Shown here: positions 1 through 6,717 of the stretch, in pieces | Layout of the letters: each line of letters begins with the position of its first letter | Numbering within the stretch: the first letter of the stretch is position 1 | Source: UMGS172 sp045649545 | GTDB taxonomy: Bacteria; Bacillota; Clostridia; Oscillospirales; Acutalibacteraceae | Reading direction: 5' to 3' | Length of the DNA stretch: 14,324 nt | Assembly (NCBI GenBank): GCA_045649545.1 | Contig: JAZRQE010000018.1 | Location: forward strand, 1-14,324 | Notes under the pieces: generated by a model | The model's input: the letters and a program-made list of their open reading frames with translations, nothing else | Database searches by the model: none | What the model was told of the DNA's origin: nothing | Made by a program: the position numbers and the translations under genes

Positions 1-74
1 ACCTTTTCTTAATTGTTGTGGGATTTGATGATTTGAACTTTTTTCGTCGAAGCTATGTATTCTTCTACTCTGCA

Positions 75-104
75 AAAAACCACCCTTTAATTAGGGTGGT
101 TTTT
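75..104. terminator. Bidirectional intrinsic terminator, overlapping the popT 3' end
   Basis: A perfect 12-bp inverted repeat (75-86 with 93-104) has a 6-nt loop. A- and T-runs form the outer part of the stem, so either strand makes a GC-rich hairpin followed by U residues. Read on the minus strand it ends the transporter gene, whose last four sense codons lie in the hairpin and whose TAA stop (89-87) lies in the loop. Confidence 0.85.
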
Positions 105-926
105 ATTGCTTTTAAATTGCTTAAATTTCTTTAATATAATCTCCCAATTACTAAAAGCAAGTGAACCGAGAAAGCCTAAGATTAATAATACAAAAGAAAT
201 ATATGTTCTACTATTAAATCCTATAACACAACTCTCGTTCAAAACGCTGGGTATAACCGAAATAAACAAACCAAAAATTACCGAAAAGGTAAGTGTGTAA
301 CACTTTGAGATTAATTTGTTGATTATAAACGATATTATCAAAACACCAAGTAAAACACCAAGTGCGGCTGGGATTAACACTGCAAAGCTTAAATTAGCAA
401 GCGAACTTACCCACAAATCATATAATCCCAACGCCGACAGCACGGCAGCACTGTCAATACCCGGAACAATATAGGAAGTTGCAACAACAAAGCCTAAAAG
501 TACAGATTGAAATAAATTTGGATTAGTAACAGCGGGGAAGAAGTTACGATTAAAACCAAATATGAAAATTCCAACAGCTAACGCAATTAAAATTGCTATG
601 TAATACTTCCAATTAAAACCGTTTTTTCGTACTTCACGCCAAAACAAGGGGACAGAGCCTAAAATTAATCCGAGAAAAGCAAAACGTGTTTGCATTTGAT
701 ATTCAATCAGTAGCCAATCTACTATTTTACTGAAAAGGAAAATACCGCACAAAACGCCAATACCTAACGGAATCAAAAACAGTATATTTTTCTTGAAGTT
801 TTTAAACAAACCGCTGATTGCGGCAATTGTTTTGCGGTAAAGACCGAAAATAACCAACAGAATACTGCCACTTAAGCCGGGTGCGACAGCACCTAAACCG
901 ATAACGATTCCTTTCAAAAAATTCAT
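87..926 (-). CDS. popT: DUF368 membrane protein, PopT-type polyprenyl-phosphate transporter
   Basis: This 279-residue, very hydrophobic protein matches the DUF368 family. Some members (PopT) have been shown to recycle undecaprenyl phosphate, the lipid carrier for cell-wall precursors, across the cytoplasmic membrane. The sequence shows two related halves. One has a PGLSG motif followed by ILLVIFGLY (residues 16-30); the other has a PGIDS motif followed by AVLSALGLY (155-169). This is the internal repeat typical of the family. About eight membrane segments are apparent, and the C-terminus is basic and cytoplasmic-looking (residues 265-275). The ATG start is supported by GGGAG eight bases upstream. 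The gene stands alone, with its own promoter on the minus strand and a terminator that overlaps its last codons. The family call is secure; transport of the polyprenyl carrier by this copy is inferred from the family. Confidence 0.85.
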   Translation of the reverse strand: MNFLKGIVIGLGAVAPGLSGSILLVIFGLYRKTIAAISGLFKNFKKNILFLIPLGIGVLCGIFLFSKIVDWLLIEYQMQTRFAFLGLILGSVPLFWREVRKNGFNWKYYIAILIALAVGIFIFGFNRNFFPAVTNPNLFQSVLLGFVVATSYIVPGIDSAAVLSALGLYDLWVSSLANLSFAVLIPAALGVLLGVLIISFIINKLISKCYTLTFSVIFGLFISVIPSVLNESCVIGFNSRTYISFVLLILGFLGSLAFSNWEIILKKFKQFKSNKNHPN

Positions 927-956
927 AATCCATATCTCCCAATTTAAACTTTAATA

Positions 957-985
957 ATTATAGCATAACATTAACAGAAAATAAA
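957..985 (-). promoter_or_regulatory. Extended -10 promoter for the DUF368 gene
   Basis: On the minus strand TTTATT (985-980) lies 17 bases before TATAAT (962-957), and TGC directly precedes the -10, making an extended -10 element. It lies about 30 bases upstream of the start codon. The same TTTATT-17-TG(n)TATAAT layout occurs before two other genes in the window. Confidence 0.55.
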
Positions 986-1129
986 GCGAATTTTAATATT
1001 TATGATTATAACATATTTTAGTTTATTTAAAATATATGAATTTATTAAAATCTAATTTCACTAAAATTGAAACAAATAATAATATTATTGAATTTTTGAA
1101 AAAAATTATAAATATTAGTAAAAAAACAC

Positions 1130-1158
1130 TTGATTTTTCAAAAGTGTTACTGTATAAT
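1130..1158 (+). promoter_or_regulatory. Sigma-A promoter of tRNA-Leu(CAA)
   Basis: TTGATT (1130-1135), a 17-base spacer and a perfect TATAAT (1153-1158) lie 15 bases before the mature tRNA. This is the expected place for a dedicated stable-RNA promoter. Confidence 0.8.
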
Positions 1159-1173
1159 GTACCGGTAACATTC

Positions 1174-1260
1174 GCCGGAATGATGGAATTGGCAGACGTG
1201 CTGGACTCAAAATCCAGTGGTAGCGATACCGTGCGGGTTCGACCCCCGCTTCCGGCACCA
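1174..1260 (+). tRNA. tRNA-Leu (anticodon CAA)
   Basis: This is an 87-nt class II tRNA. The 7-bp acceptor stem GCCGGAA/TTCCGGC pairs perfectly, followed by discriminator A and an encoded CCA. The anticodon stem CTGGA/TCCAG closes a 7-base loop reading CTCAAAA, so the anticodon is CAA (decodes UUG). A long variable arm and the T-loop GGTTCGACCCC are present. The gene has its own promoter and terminator. An open reading frame that runs across it is spurious. Confidence 0.97.
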
Positions 1261-1299
1261 AAAATCCCGAATGCGAAAGCGTTCGGGATTTTACTTTTT
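1261..1299 (+). terminator. Terminator of tRNA-Leu(CAA)
   Basis: Directly after CCA, a 14-bp stem (1261-1274 with 1279-1292, one G-U pair) is closed by a GAAA tetraloop. It is followed by ACTTTTT. Confidence 0.9.
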
Positions 1300-1378
1300 C
1301 ACTATTCACATTTCACTCTTCACTAAACTCATATTCGGGATTTTTGGAAAGTAATAAGTAATAGTGAATAGTGAAGAG
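1298..1378. repeat. Heptad-like GTGAATA repeat arranged as an inverted pair
   Basis: TTCACTATTCAC (1298-1309) is the exact complement of GTGAATAGTGAA (1364-1375), and CTCTTCAC near 1316-1323 complements GTGAAGAG (1371-1378). Between the arms, TTCGGGATTTT (1334-1344) repeats the 3' arm of the tRNA terminator (1282-1292). The units look like degenerate copies of a 7-base word. No coding potential is seen. Confidence 0.5.
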
Positions 1379-1381
1379 GTA

Positions 1382-1410
1382 TTGCGGCTTTGCCGCTTTT
1401 ATGCTATAAT
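1382..1410 (+). promoter_or_regulatory. Extended -10 promoter before the small unknown gene
   Basis: TGC precedes a perfect TATAAT (1405-1410), and a weak TTGCGG (1382-1387) lies 17 bases upstream. The -35/spacer region includes the small hairpin GCGGC-TTT-GCCGC (1384-1396). The predicted start of transcription (about 1416-1418) leaves a leader of only about 12 bases, so the ribosome binding site would sit at the very 5' end. Confidence 0.5.
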
Positions 1411-1428
1411 ACACATTGAGGTGATTAT

Positions 1429-1719
1429 ATGGATAATATTGAATACATCAAATCGTTAGAAGAAAGAATTGAAAAATTAGAAAAACTGATTGCAACAATT
1501 AAGTTGGATAACAACGAAAACATAACTTTTACTAATTGTCAAATTCAAGGTATGGCTTTGCAAAGTTGCAAAGATGTTACTATTAAAGATTTTACTGTTG
1601 ATGCTTTAGGTTTTGCCTCATTTAATGCAAAAATAGAGAATGCAAATATTCATAATTTCCAAAATCAAAAAGGGAAAGTTAGGATAAAAAATTGTACTAT
1701 TAACAACAAGGAAGAATAA
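1429..1719 (+). CDS. Small hypothetical protein with a coiled-coil start
   Basis: This 96-residue protein of unknown family starts at ATG with AGGTGA five to ten bases upstream. Residues 4-27 (IEYIKSLEERIEKLEKLI) have the heptad spacing of a short coiled coil, which suggests oligomerisation. The rest is made of short alternating segments with recurring Asn/Cys turns (FTNCQIQ, LQSCKDVTIKDF, IENANIHNF, IKNCTINN). That pattern resembles the stacked turns of a right-handed beta-helix, as seen in many repeat proteins. There is no signal peptide or membrane segment. It stands alone, with its own promoter and a strong terminator. It is very likely a real gene, given promoter, RBS, terminator and composition; the function is unknown and the beta-helix reading is inference. 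Confidence 0.75.
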   Translation: MDNIEYIKSLEERIEKLEKLIATIKLDNNENITFTNCQIQGMALQSCKDVTIKDFTVDALGFASFNAKIENANIHNFQNQKGKVRIKNCTINNKEE

Positions 1720-1778
1720 TTAAGAAAATTTTCGGCTTTCAGAGCCATTTCATTCGTGTCACTAAGTTCAAACTACCC

Positions 1779-1816
1779 AAAAACTTCTTATTCTTTTGAA
1801 TAAGGAGTTTTTTATT
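1779..1816 (+). terminator. Terminator after the small unknown gene
   Basis: A 15-bp stem (1779-1793 with 1798-1812, one G-U pair) has a TTTT loop and ends in a run of T. Confidence 0.85.
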
Positions 1817-1819
1817 TTA

Positions 1820-1848
1820 TTGACAAAATATTAATGATATTTTAAACT
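1820..1848 (+). promoter_or_regulatory. Probable promoter of the HAD gene
   Basis: A perfect TTGACA (1820-1825) lies 17 bases before TAAACT (1843-1848). The start codon is 30 bases further on. A better TATAAT (1848-1853) is present, but its spacing of 22 is too long. Confidence 0.5.
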
Positions 1849-1878
1849 ATAATTATAATTTTAAATTTGAGGTATTAT

Positions 1879-2526
1879 ATGTTCAGTGTTATTTTTGATA
1901 TGGACGGTACTTTGCTTGATACCCAACGCATTTGTATACCTGCTTGGGACTGGGCAGGGGAAAAGCAAGGAATTTGCGGTATGGGTAAACATATTCCTGC
2001 TGTTTGTGGGATGAATAAAACATCTTGGTCTAAATACGTCTTAGACATTTATCCTAATATTGATATTGACCGATTTAACAATGAAGCACGACAATATTGT
2101 ATTGATAATATAGATATTAAATTTATGCCCGGCATTGAAGAATTGTTATTATTTTTAAGGGATAACGGTATTAAAATGGGGTTAGCATCAGGTTCTTCAC
2201 GACAAAGCGTTAATCATCATTTAAAAGCAGTTGATGCAGAAAAATATTTTGAGGTTATAATGAGCGGCGAAGATGTAATCAGAAGCAAACCTGACCCTGA
2301 AATTTTCTTAAAAACAGCTGAATTGATGGGTGTCCAGCCAAATGATTGCTTTGTTTTTGAGGATTCCCAAAACGGAATTAAAGCCGCAAACGCTGCAGGA
2401 ATGAAGTGCATTGGCATACCTGATATTGTTGATTTTTCAGATGAAGTTAATGATATGCTTTTTATGAAACTAAAAACAGCAGATGATATAATTCCGGTAT
2501 TTACCGATTTGTTAAAATTCTTCTAA
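1879..2526 (+). CDS. HAD-superfamily phosphatase, beta-phosphoglucomutase-like
   Basis: This 215-residue soluble hydrolase of HAD subfamily IA has all four motifs: DMDGT (residues 7-11, nucleophile D7 and acid/base D9), S104 in LASGSS, K137 in RSKPDP, and E161/D162 in FEDSQNG. A helical cap occupies residues 15-85. Members remove phosphate from small sugar phosphates or nucleotides, or isomerise them; the substrate cannot be read from the sequence. The ATG at 1879 is preferred over an in-frame TTG at 1867 because GAGGT (1869-1873) lies six bases before the ATG and would be inside the longer version. The gene stands alone between two hairpins. A salvage or housekeeping phosphatase is the safe reading. 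Confidence 0.88.
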   Translation: MFSVIFDMDGTLLDTQRICIPAWDWAGEKQGICGMGKHIPAVCGMNKTSWSKYVLDIYPNIDIDRFNNEARQYCIDNIDIKFMPGIEELLLFLRDNGIKMGLASGSSRQSVNHHLKAVDAEKYFEVIMSGEDVIRSKPDPEIFLKTAELMGVQPNDCFVFEDSQNGIKAANAAGMKCIGIPDIVDFSDEVNDMLFMKLKTADDIIPVFTDLLKFF

Positions 2527-2542
2527 TAATATATATTAACTA

Positions 2543-2567
2543 TCCCTACTTCTTTAAGAGGTAGGGA
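2543..2567 (+). terminator. Weak hairpin terminator after the HAD gene
   Basis: A stem of 11 bp (2543-2553 with 2557-2567, one G-U pair) has a 3-base loop. The following CTTAAAATTTTG is a poor U-tract, so termination may be partial. Confidence 0.5.
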
Positions 2568-2602
2568 CTTAAAATTTTGTGGCAATTTAGCGATTTAAAG
2601 CA

Positions 2603-2631
2603 TTGACAAATTTGGATATATGTGATAAAAT
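2603..2631 (+). promoter_or_regulatory. Strong sigma-A promoter of the aryl-acid operon
   Basis: A perfect TTGACA (2603-2608), a 17-base spacer and TAAAAT (2626-2631) precede a leader of about 78 bases. No other good promoter is seen before the downstream genes, so it probably drives all five. Confidence 0.8.
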
Positions 2632-2670
2632 ATATACTAAATTGACTAATTATAGTTTTATGGTCATAAA

Positions 2671-2690
2671 GGCGTATCTTTTGATACACC
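2671..2690 (+). promoter_or_regulatory. Leader hairpin upstream of the first operon gene
   Basis: GGCGTATC and GATACACC pair around a TTTT loop (five central pairs, one mismatch, two outer G-C pairs). It ends about 10 bases before the ribosome binding site AAAGGA (2701-2706). It may only stabilise the mRNA; no known riboswitch class is recognised. Confidence 0.3.
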
Positions 2691-2715
2691 TAATACATAA
2701 AAAGGATATGAAAAA

Positions 2716-4350
2716 ATGCCAATTACCGAAATTTTAAAGAAAAATGCAGAACTGTACGGAGATGAGGTAAGTCTTGTTGAGGTTAACCCAGGTGCCGATA
2801 CCAAAATGACCTGGCGTGAGTTTGCTTTGACTCAGGCTACCGGCTCTAACTACCGTAGAGAAATCACGTGGAAAGAATTTAACGACACTGCTAGCCGTTT
2901 TGCTAATTTGCTGATTGCAAACGGTGTAAAAAAGGGAACAAAGGTCGCAATTCTTTTAATGAACTGTATTGAATGGTTACCGATTTACTTTGGTGTGCTT
3001 CGTGCAGGTGCAATCGCTGTCCCGCTTAACTATCGTTATGCCGCTGACGAGATTAAATACTGTCTTGAAAAGTCCGACGCTGAATATCTTGCTTTCGGTC
3101 CTGAATTTATCGGTCGCTGTGAGCAGATTGCCGATAAAGTGCCGTCGGTTAAAATGTGGCTTTATGTAGGTGAGGGTTGTCCTGCATTTGCTGAAAGTTA
3201 TAATGAAATTATCAACTGTTTCAGTAAAAAAGACCCCGAAATTGAGATTTCAGATTCTGATGACGGTGCGATTTATTTTTCAAGTGGTACAACAGGATTT
3301 CCTAAAGCAATTTTACATGCTCACGAAAGTTTGATGCACTCCTGCAAGGTTGAGCAAAACCACCACTCGCAAACACATGATGATGTATTTCTTTGCATTC
3401 CGCCTTTGTACCACACCGGTGCTAAAATGCATTGGTTCGGTAGCTTTTTGGTTGGCGGTAAGGCTGTATTATTAAAAGGTACAACACCTGAACTTATCAT
3501 CAGCACTGCATCTGAAGAAAAGTGTTCAATTGTTTGGTTGTTAGTACCTTGGGCTCAGGATGTTTTAGATGCTATTGACCGCGGAGAAATCGACCTTACA
3601 AAATACGATTTATCACATTGGAGATTAATGCATATTGGTGCACAGCCTGTTCCGCCTTCATTGATAAAACGTTGGAAAGAGATTTTCCCAAATCACGATT
3701 ACGATACCAATTACGGATTAAGCGAATCAATCGGTCCCGGTTGCGTTCATTTAGGCGTTGAGAATATCGACCACGTCGGTGCAATCGGTAAAGCCGGTTT
3801 TGGTTGGGAAATTAAGATTGTTGACGAAAACAAGCAGGAAGTCAAAAAAGGCGAAGTCGGTGAATTAGCCGTTAAAGGCCCTGGCGTTATGAAGTGCTAT
3901 TATAAGGACGATGAAGCCACTAATGAGGTTTTAAAAGACGGCTGGCTCTTTACCGGAGATATGGCAGAAGAAGATAAGGACGGCTTTATTTGGCTTGTTG
4001 ACCGCAAAAAGGATGTTATCATCACCGGCGGTGAGAATTTGTACCCCGTACAGATTGAAAACTTTTTACGTCAGCAATTAAACGCTATTAAAGATGTTGC
4101 CGTTATCGGTTTGCCTGACAAACGTTTAGGTGAAATTGCGGTTGCTGTTATTGAGATTAAAGAAGGATTTACTTTAACTGAAGAAGAAGTAATTAATGCA
4201 TCAAACGGTTTACCGAGATACAAACGTCCGCGTAAAATTATATTTGCTGATATACCTCGAAATCCCACCGGAAAAATTGAAAAACCTACTTTGAGAAAGC
4301 GTTACGGTTCTGAAAGCTTGGTTGCCGAGGCTACCGGTGCTAAAAAGTGA
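2716..4350 (+). CDS. AMP-forming acyl/aryl-CoA ligase (ANL superfamily)
   Basis: This 544-residue enzyme activates a carboxylic acid with ATP and transfers it to CoA. The core motifs are present: the phosphate loop SSGTTGFPKA (189-198), YGLSES (333-338), TGD (413-415), DRKKD (429-433), GGENLYP (438-444), and the C-terminal catalytic Lys in NPTGK (520). The N-terminus carries a doubled TWREF (32-36) / TWKEF (51-55) segment before the usual FND...RFANLL start of the fold. The gene opens the operon, 27 bases before iorA, so an aryl or branched acid related to the IorAB product is the likely substrate. Its general look is that of medium/long-chain fatty acyl-CoA ligases, so the substrate is not fixed by sequence. 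The start has AAAGGA nine bases upstream. Confidence 0.88.
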   Translation: MPITEILKKNAELYGDEVSLVEVNPGADTKMTWREFALTQATGSNYRREITWKEFNDTASRFANLLIANGVKKGTKVAILLMNCIEWLPIYFGVLRAGAIAVPLNYRYAADEIKYCLEKSDAEYLAFGPEFIGRCEQIADKVPSVKMWLYVGEGCPAFAESYNEIINCFSKKDPEIEISDSDDGAIYFSSGTTGFPKAILHAHESLMHSCKVEQNHHSQTHDDVFLCIPPLYHTGAKMHWFGSFLVGGKAVLLKGTTPELIISTASEEKCSIVWLLVPWAQDVLDAIDRGEIDLTKYDLSHWRLMHIGAQPVPPSLIKRWKEIFPNHDYDTNYGLSESIGPGCVHLGVENIDHVGAIGKAGFGWEIKIVDENKQEVKKGEVGELAVKGPGVMKCYYKDDEATNEVLKDGWLFTGDMAEEDKDGFIWLVDRKKDVIITGGENLYPVQIENFLRQQLNAIKDVAVIGLPDKRLGEIAVAVIEIKEGFTLTEEEVINASNGLPRYKRPRKIIFADIPRNPTGKIEKPTLRKRYGSESLVAEATGAKK

Positions 4351-4377
4351 TTTATTTTGTTTGAAAGGATGAATATT

Positions 4378-6111
4378 ATGAAAAAATTACTTCTCGGAAA
4401 TGCCGCAGTTGCTCGCGGTGCTTTTGAAGCAGGTGTAAAGGTTGTTTCGTCTTATCCCGGAACACCCAGTACCGAGATTACCGAATCGGTAGTCGAATAT
4501 AAAGATATTTATGTTGAGTGGGCACCCAACGAAAAGGTTGCAGCAGAGGTTGCAATCGGTGCTTCTATTGCAGGTGGTAGAGCTATGTCTTGTATGAAAC
4601 ACGTAGGTCTTAATGTTATGGCTGACCCTGTTTTCACTGTCAGTTACATCGGTGCTAACGGTGGTTTGGTTTTCTGCGTTGCTGACGACCCCGGTATGCA
4701 CTCGTCACAGAATGAGCAAGACTCACGTCATTACGCCGAAGCCGCTAAAATTATGATGCTTGAACCTTCTGATTCCTCTGAATGTAAAGAATTTACCAAA
4801 AAGGCTTTCAGTTTAAGTGAGGAATATGATACTCCGGTATTTATCCGTCTTTCCACCCGCGTTTCACACTCACAAAGTTTAGTTGAGTTGTGCGACCCCG
4901 AGGAAGTTGCATTAAAGCCTTATGAAAAGAATATCCCGAAGCATGTTATGATGCCTGCAATGGCTAAAGGCAGACACGTGATTGTTGAAGAACGCACATT
5001 AAAGCTTAAAGAGTTAGCTGAAAACTGCGAGTTTAACACCGTTGAAAATAACGGCTCTAAAATCGGTGTTATTGCAGCAGGTACTACATACGTTTACGCA
5101 AAAGAGGCTTTGGGTGATAAGGTAGATTTCTTAAAATTAGGTATGGTTTATCCGTTGCCTGAAAAATTAATCCGCGATTTTGCTGATACTCATGATGAAC
5201 TTTGGGTTATTGAAGAACTTGACCCGGTTATTGAAAATCACGTTAAAGCATTGGGAATTAAGTGCAAGGGTAAGGAAAACTTCACTTTACTCGGTGAGTA
5301 TTCACAGAATATGATTAAAAAGGCTGTTTTGGGTATTGAAACCGAAGCAGTTGCCGACCCCGTAATTCCTAACCGACCTCCTGTACTTTGTGTAGGCTGT
5401 CCGCATAGAGGTACATTCTACGTCTTGAAAAAACTCGGTGTAACCGTTTCAGGTGACATCGGATGTTATACTCTCGGTGCCGTAGCACCGCTGCAGAGCG
5501 TTGATACAACCATTTGTATGGGTGCTTCGGTCAGTGCCGCTCACGGTATGGCAAAAGCAAGGGGAGAGGAGTTTAACAAAAGACTAGTTTCTGTTATCGG
5601 TGACTCAACCTTTATTCACTCCGGTATCACAGGTCTTATTGACATTGTATATAATAAGGGTAACAACACTGTTATTATTCTGGACAACTCTATTACCGGT
5701 ATGACCGGTCATCAGGAGAATCCCACAACCGGTAAAACAATCCGCGGTGAAGCCACCAAGCAGGTAGACCTTATAGCACTTTGTAAGGCTGTTGGTGTAG
5801 AGCGTGTTCGTGTTGAAGACCCGTTTGATTTGGTTGGTTTTGAAAAGGCAGTTAAAGAAGAATTGGCTGCCGAAGAACCTTCAGTTATTATCGCACAACG
5901 TCCTTGTGCTTTGCTTAAAACTGTTAAATACACTGGATTCTGCAAGGTTATTAGCGATAAGTGTAAATCCTGCAAAATGTGTATGAAATTAGGCTGTCCT
6001 GCTATCAGTTTTAAGGACGGTAAAGCCGTTATTGATAATTCACAGTGCAACGGATGCGGACTTTGTGTTGGCGTTTGCCCGTTCGGTGCTATCGAAAAGG
6101 AGGAAGCATAA
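4378..6111 (+). CDS. iorA: Indolepyruvate:ferredoxin oxidoreductase, alpha subunit
   Basis: This 577-residue subunit, with IorB, oxidatively decarboxylates aryl-pyruvates (indolepyruvate, phenylpyruvate, 4-hydroxyphenylpyruvate) to aryl-acetyl-CoA and reduces ferredoxin. Domains in order: N-terminal pyrimidine-binding domain with SSYPGTP (24-30) and the conserved Glu in KVAAE (57); a middle transketolase-C-like domain; a TPP pyrophosphate domain with GDIGCYTLG and GDSTFIHSG...LDNSITGMTGHQ; and a ferredoxin tail. The tail has two 4Fe-4S motifs, C529/C532/C535/C540 and C557/C560/C563/C567. The four-residue gap before the last Cys of the first motif is a feature of IorA. ATG 4378 is chosen because AAAGGA (4364-4369) lies eight bases upstream; in-frame TTG 4357 and ATG 4369 are too close to it. 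iorB follows without a gap. Confidence 0.95.
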   Translation: MKKLLLGNAAVARGAFEAGVKVVSSYPGTPSTEITESVVEYKDIYVEWAPNEKVAAEVAIGASIAGGRAMSCMKHVGLNVMADPVFTVSYIGANGGLVFCVADDPGMHSSQNEQDSRHYAEAAKIMMLEPSDSSECKEFTKKAFSLSEEYDTPVFIRLSTRVSHSQSLVELCDPEEVALKPYEKNIPKHVMMPAMAKGRHVIVEERTLKLKELAENCEFNTVENNGSKIGVIAAGTTYVYAKEALGDKVDFLKLGMVYPLPEKLIRDFADTHDELWVIEELDPVIENHVKALGIKCKGKENFTLLGEYSQNMIKKAVLGIETEAVADPVIPNRPPVLCVGCPHRGTFYVLKKLGVTVSGDIGCYTLGAVAPLQSVDTTICMGASVSAAHGMAKARGEEFNKRLVSVIGDSTFIHSGITGLIDIVYNKGNNTVIILDNSITGMTGHQENPTTGKTIRGEATKQVDLIALCKAVGVERVRVEDPFDLVGFEKAVKEELAAEEPSVIIAQRPCALLKTVKYTGFCKVISDKCKSCKMCMKLGCPAISFKDGKAVIDNSQCNGCGLCVGVCPFGAIEKEEA

Positions 6112-6684
6112 ATGACCGATAAATTAAACATTATGATAGTCGGCGTTGGAGGACAGGGTACTCTTTTAGCAAGCCGAATTTTAGGTAACGTTATTATTGC
6201 TCAAGGATTTGACGTTAAGGTATCCGAAGTTCACGGTATGAGTCAGCGTGGCGGCTCTGTTGTAACCTATGTTAAGTATGCAGACAAGGTTGCTTCTCCG
6301 ATTATCGACAAAGGTGAAGCTGATTTAATTTTGGCTTTCGAGCGTTTAGAGGCACTTCGTGCATTACCGTATCTTAAAAAGGGCGGTAGAATGATTGTTA
6401 ATGACCGTGCTATGAACCCGATGCCGGTTATTACCGGTGCCGCAGAGTATCCTGAGGGCATTATTGATGAATTAAAATCAAAAGCTGACGTTATCAGCCT
6501 TGACGCTTTAAAATTAGCACAAGAGGCAGGTAGCATTAAGGCTGTTAATGTTGTTCTTATCGGAGTTTTAGCAAAATCAACCGATATACCTTACGAGGCT
6601 TGGATTGATACTATTAAAACTACCGTTCCTGAAAAGTTTTTAGATGTAAACCTTAAAGCTTTTGAGCTTGGATACAACTTATAA
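6112..6684 (+). CDS. iorB: Indolepyruvate:ferredoxin oxidoreductase, beta subunit
   Basis: This 190-residue partner of IorA has the gamma-type domain of 2-oxoacid oxidoreductases. GVGGQGTLLAS (11-21) and HGMSQRGGSV (41-50) are the family signatures. The subunit completes the active complex in the cytoplasm and has no cofactor-binding motif of its own. Its ATG directly follows the iorA stop codon, and its ribosome binding site (AAAGGAGGAAG) lies inside the last iorA codons. This points to translational coupling and equal subunit amounts. Length is normal for the family. Confidence 0.95.
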   Translation: MTDKLNIMIVGVGGQGTLLASRILGNVIIAQGFDVKVSEVHGMSQRGGSVVTYVKYADKVASPIIDKGEADLILAFERLEALRALPYLKKGGRMIVNDRAMNPMPVITGAAEYPEGIIDELKSKADVISLDALKLAQEAGSIKAVNVVLIGVLAKSTDIPYEAWIDTIKTTVPEKFLDVNLKAFELGYNL

Positions 6685-6717
6685 TTTAATTCAGTTTCAA
6701 AACGGAGATGTAAAAAA

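Noticed and set aside
3..134. Plus-strand frame open from the left edge
   Set aside because: It runs through the bidirectional terminator and antisense to popT, with no recognisable product.
1036..1326. 96-codon plus-strand frame and a 64-codon minus-strand frame across the tRNA-Leu(CAA)
   Set aside because: Both run through the tRNA and its terminator and begin in AT-rich DNA; the tRNA explains the sequence.
2708..2737. Nine-codon frame overlapping the start of the first ligase as a leader peptide
   Set aside because: Its ATG is only one base after the AAGGA site, too close for initiation.
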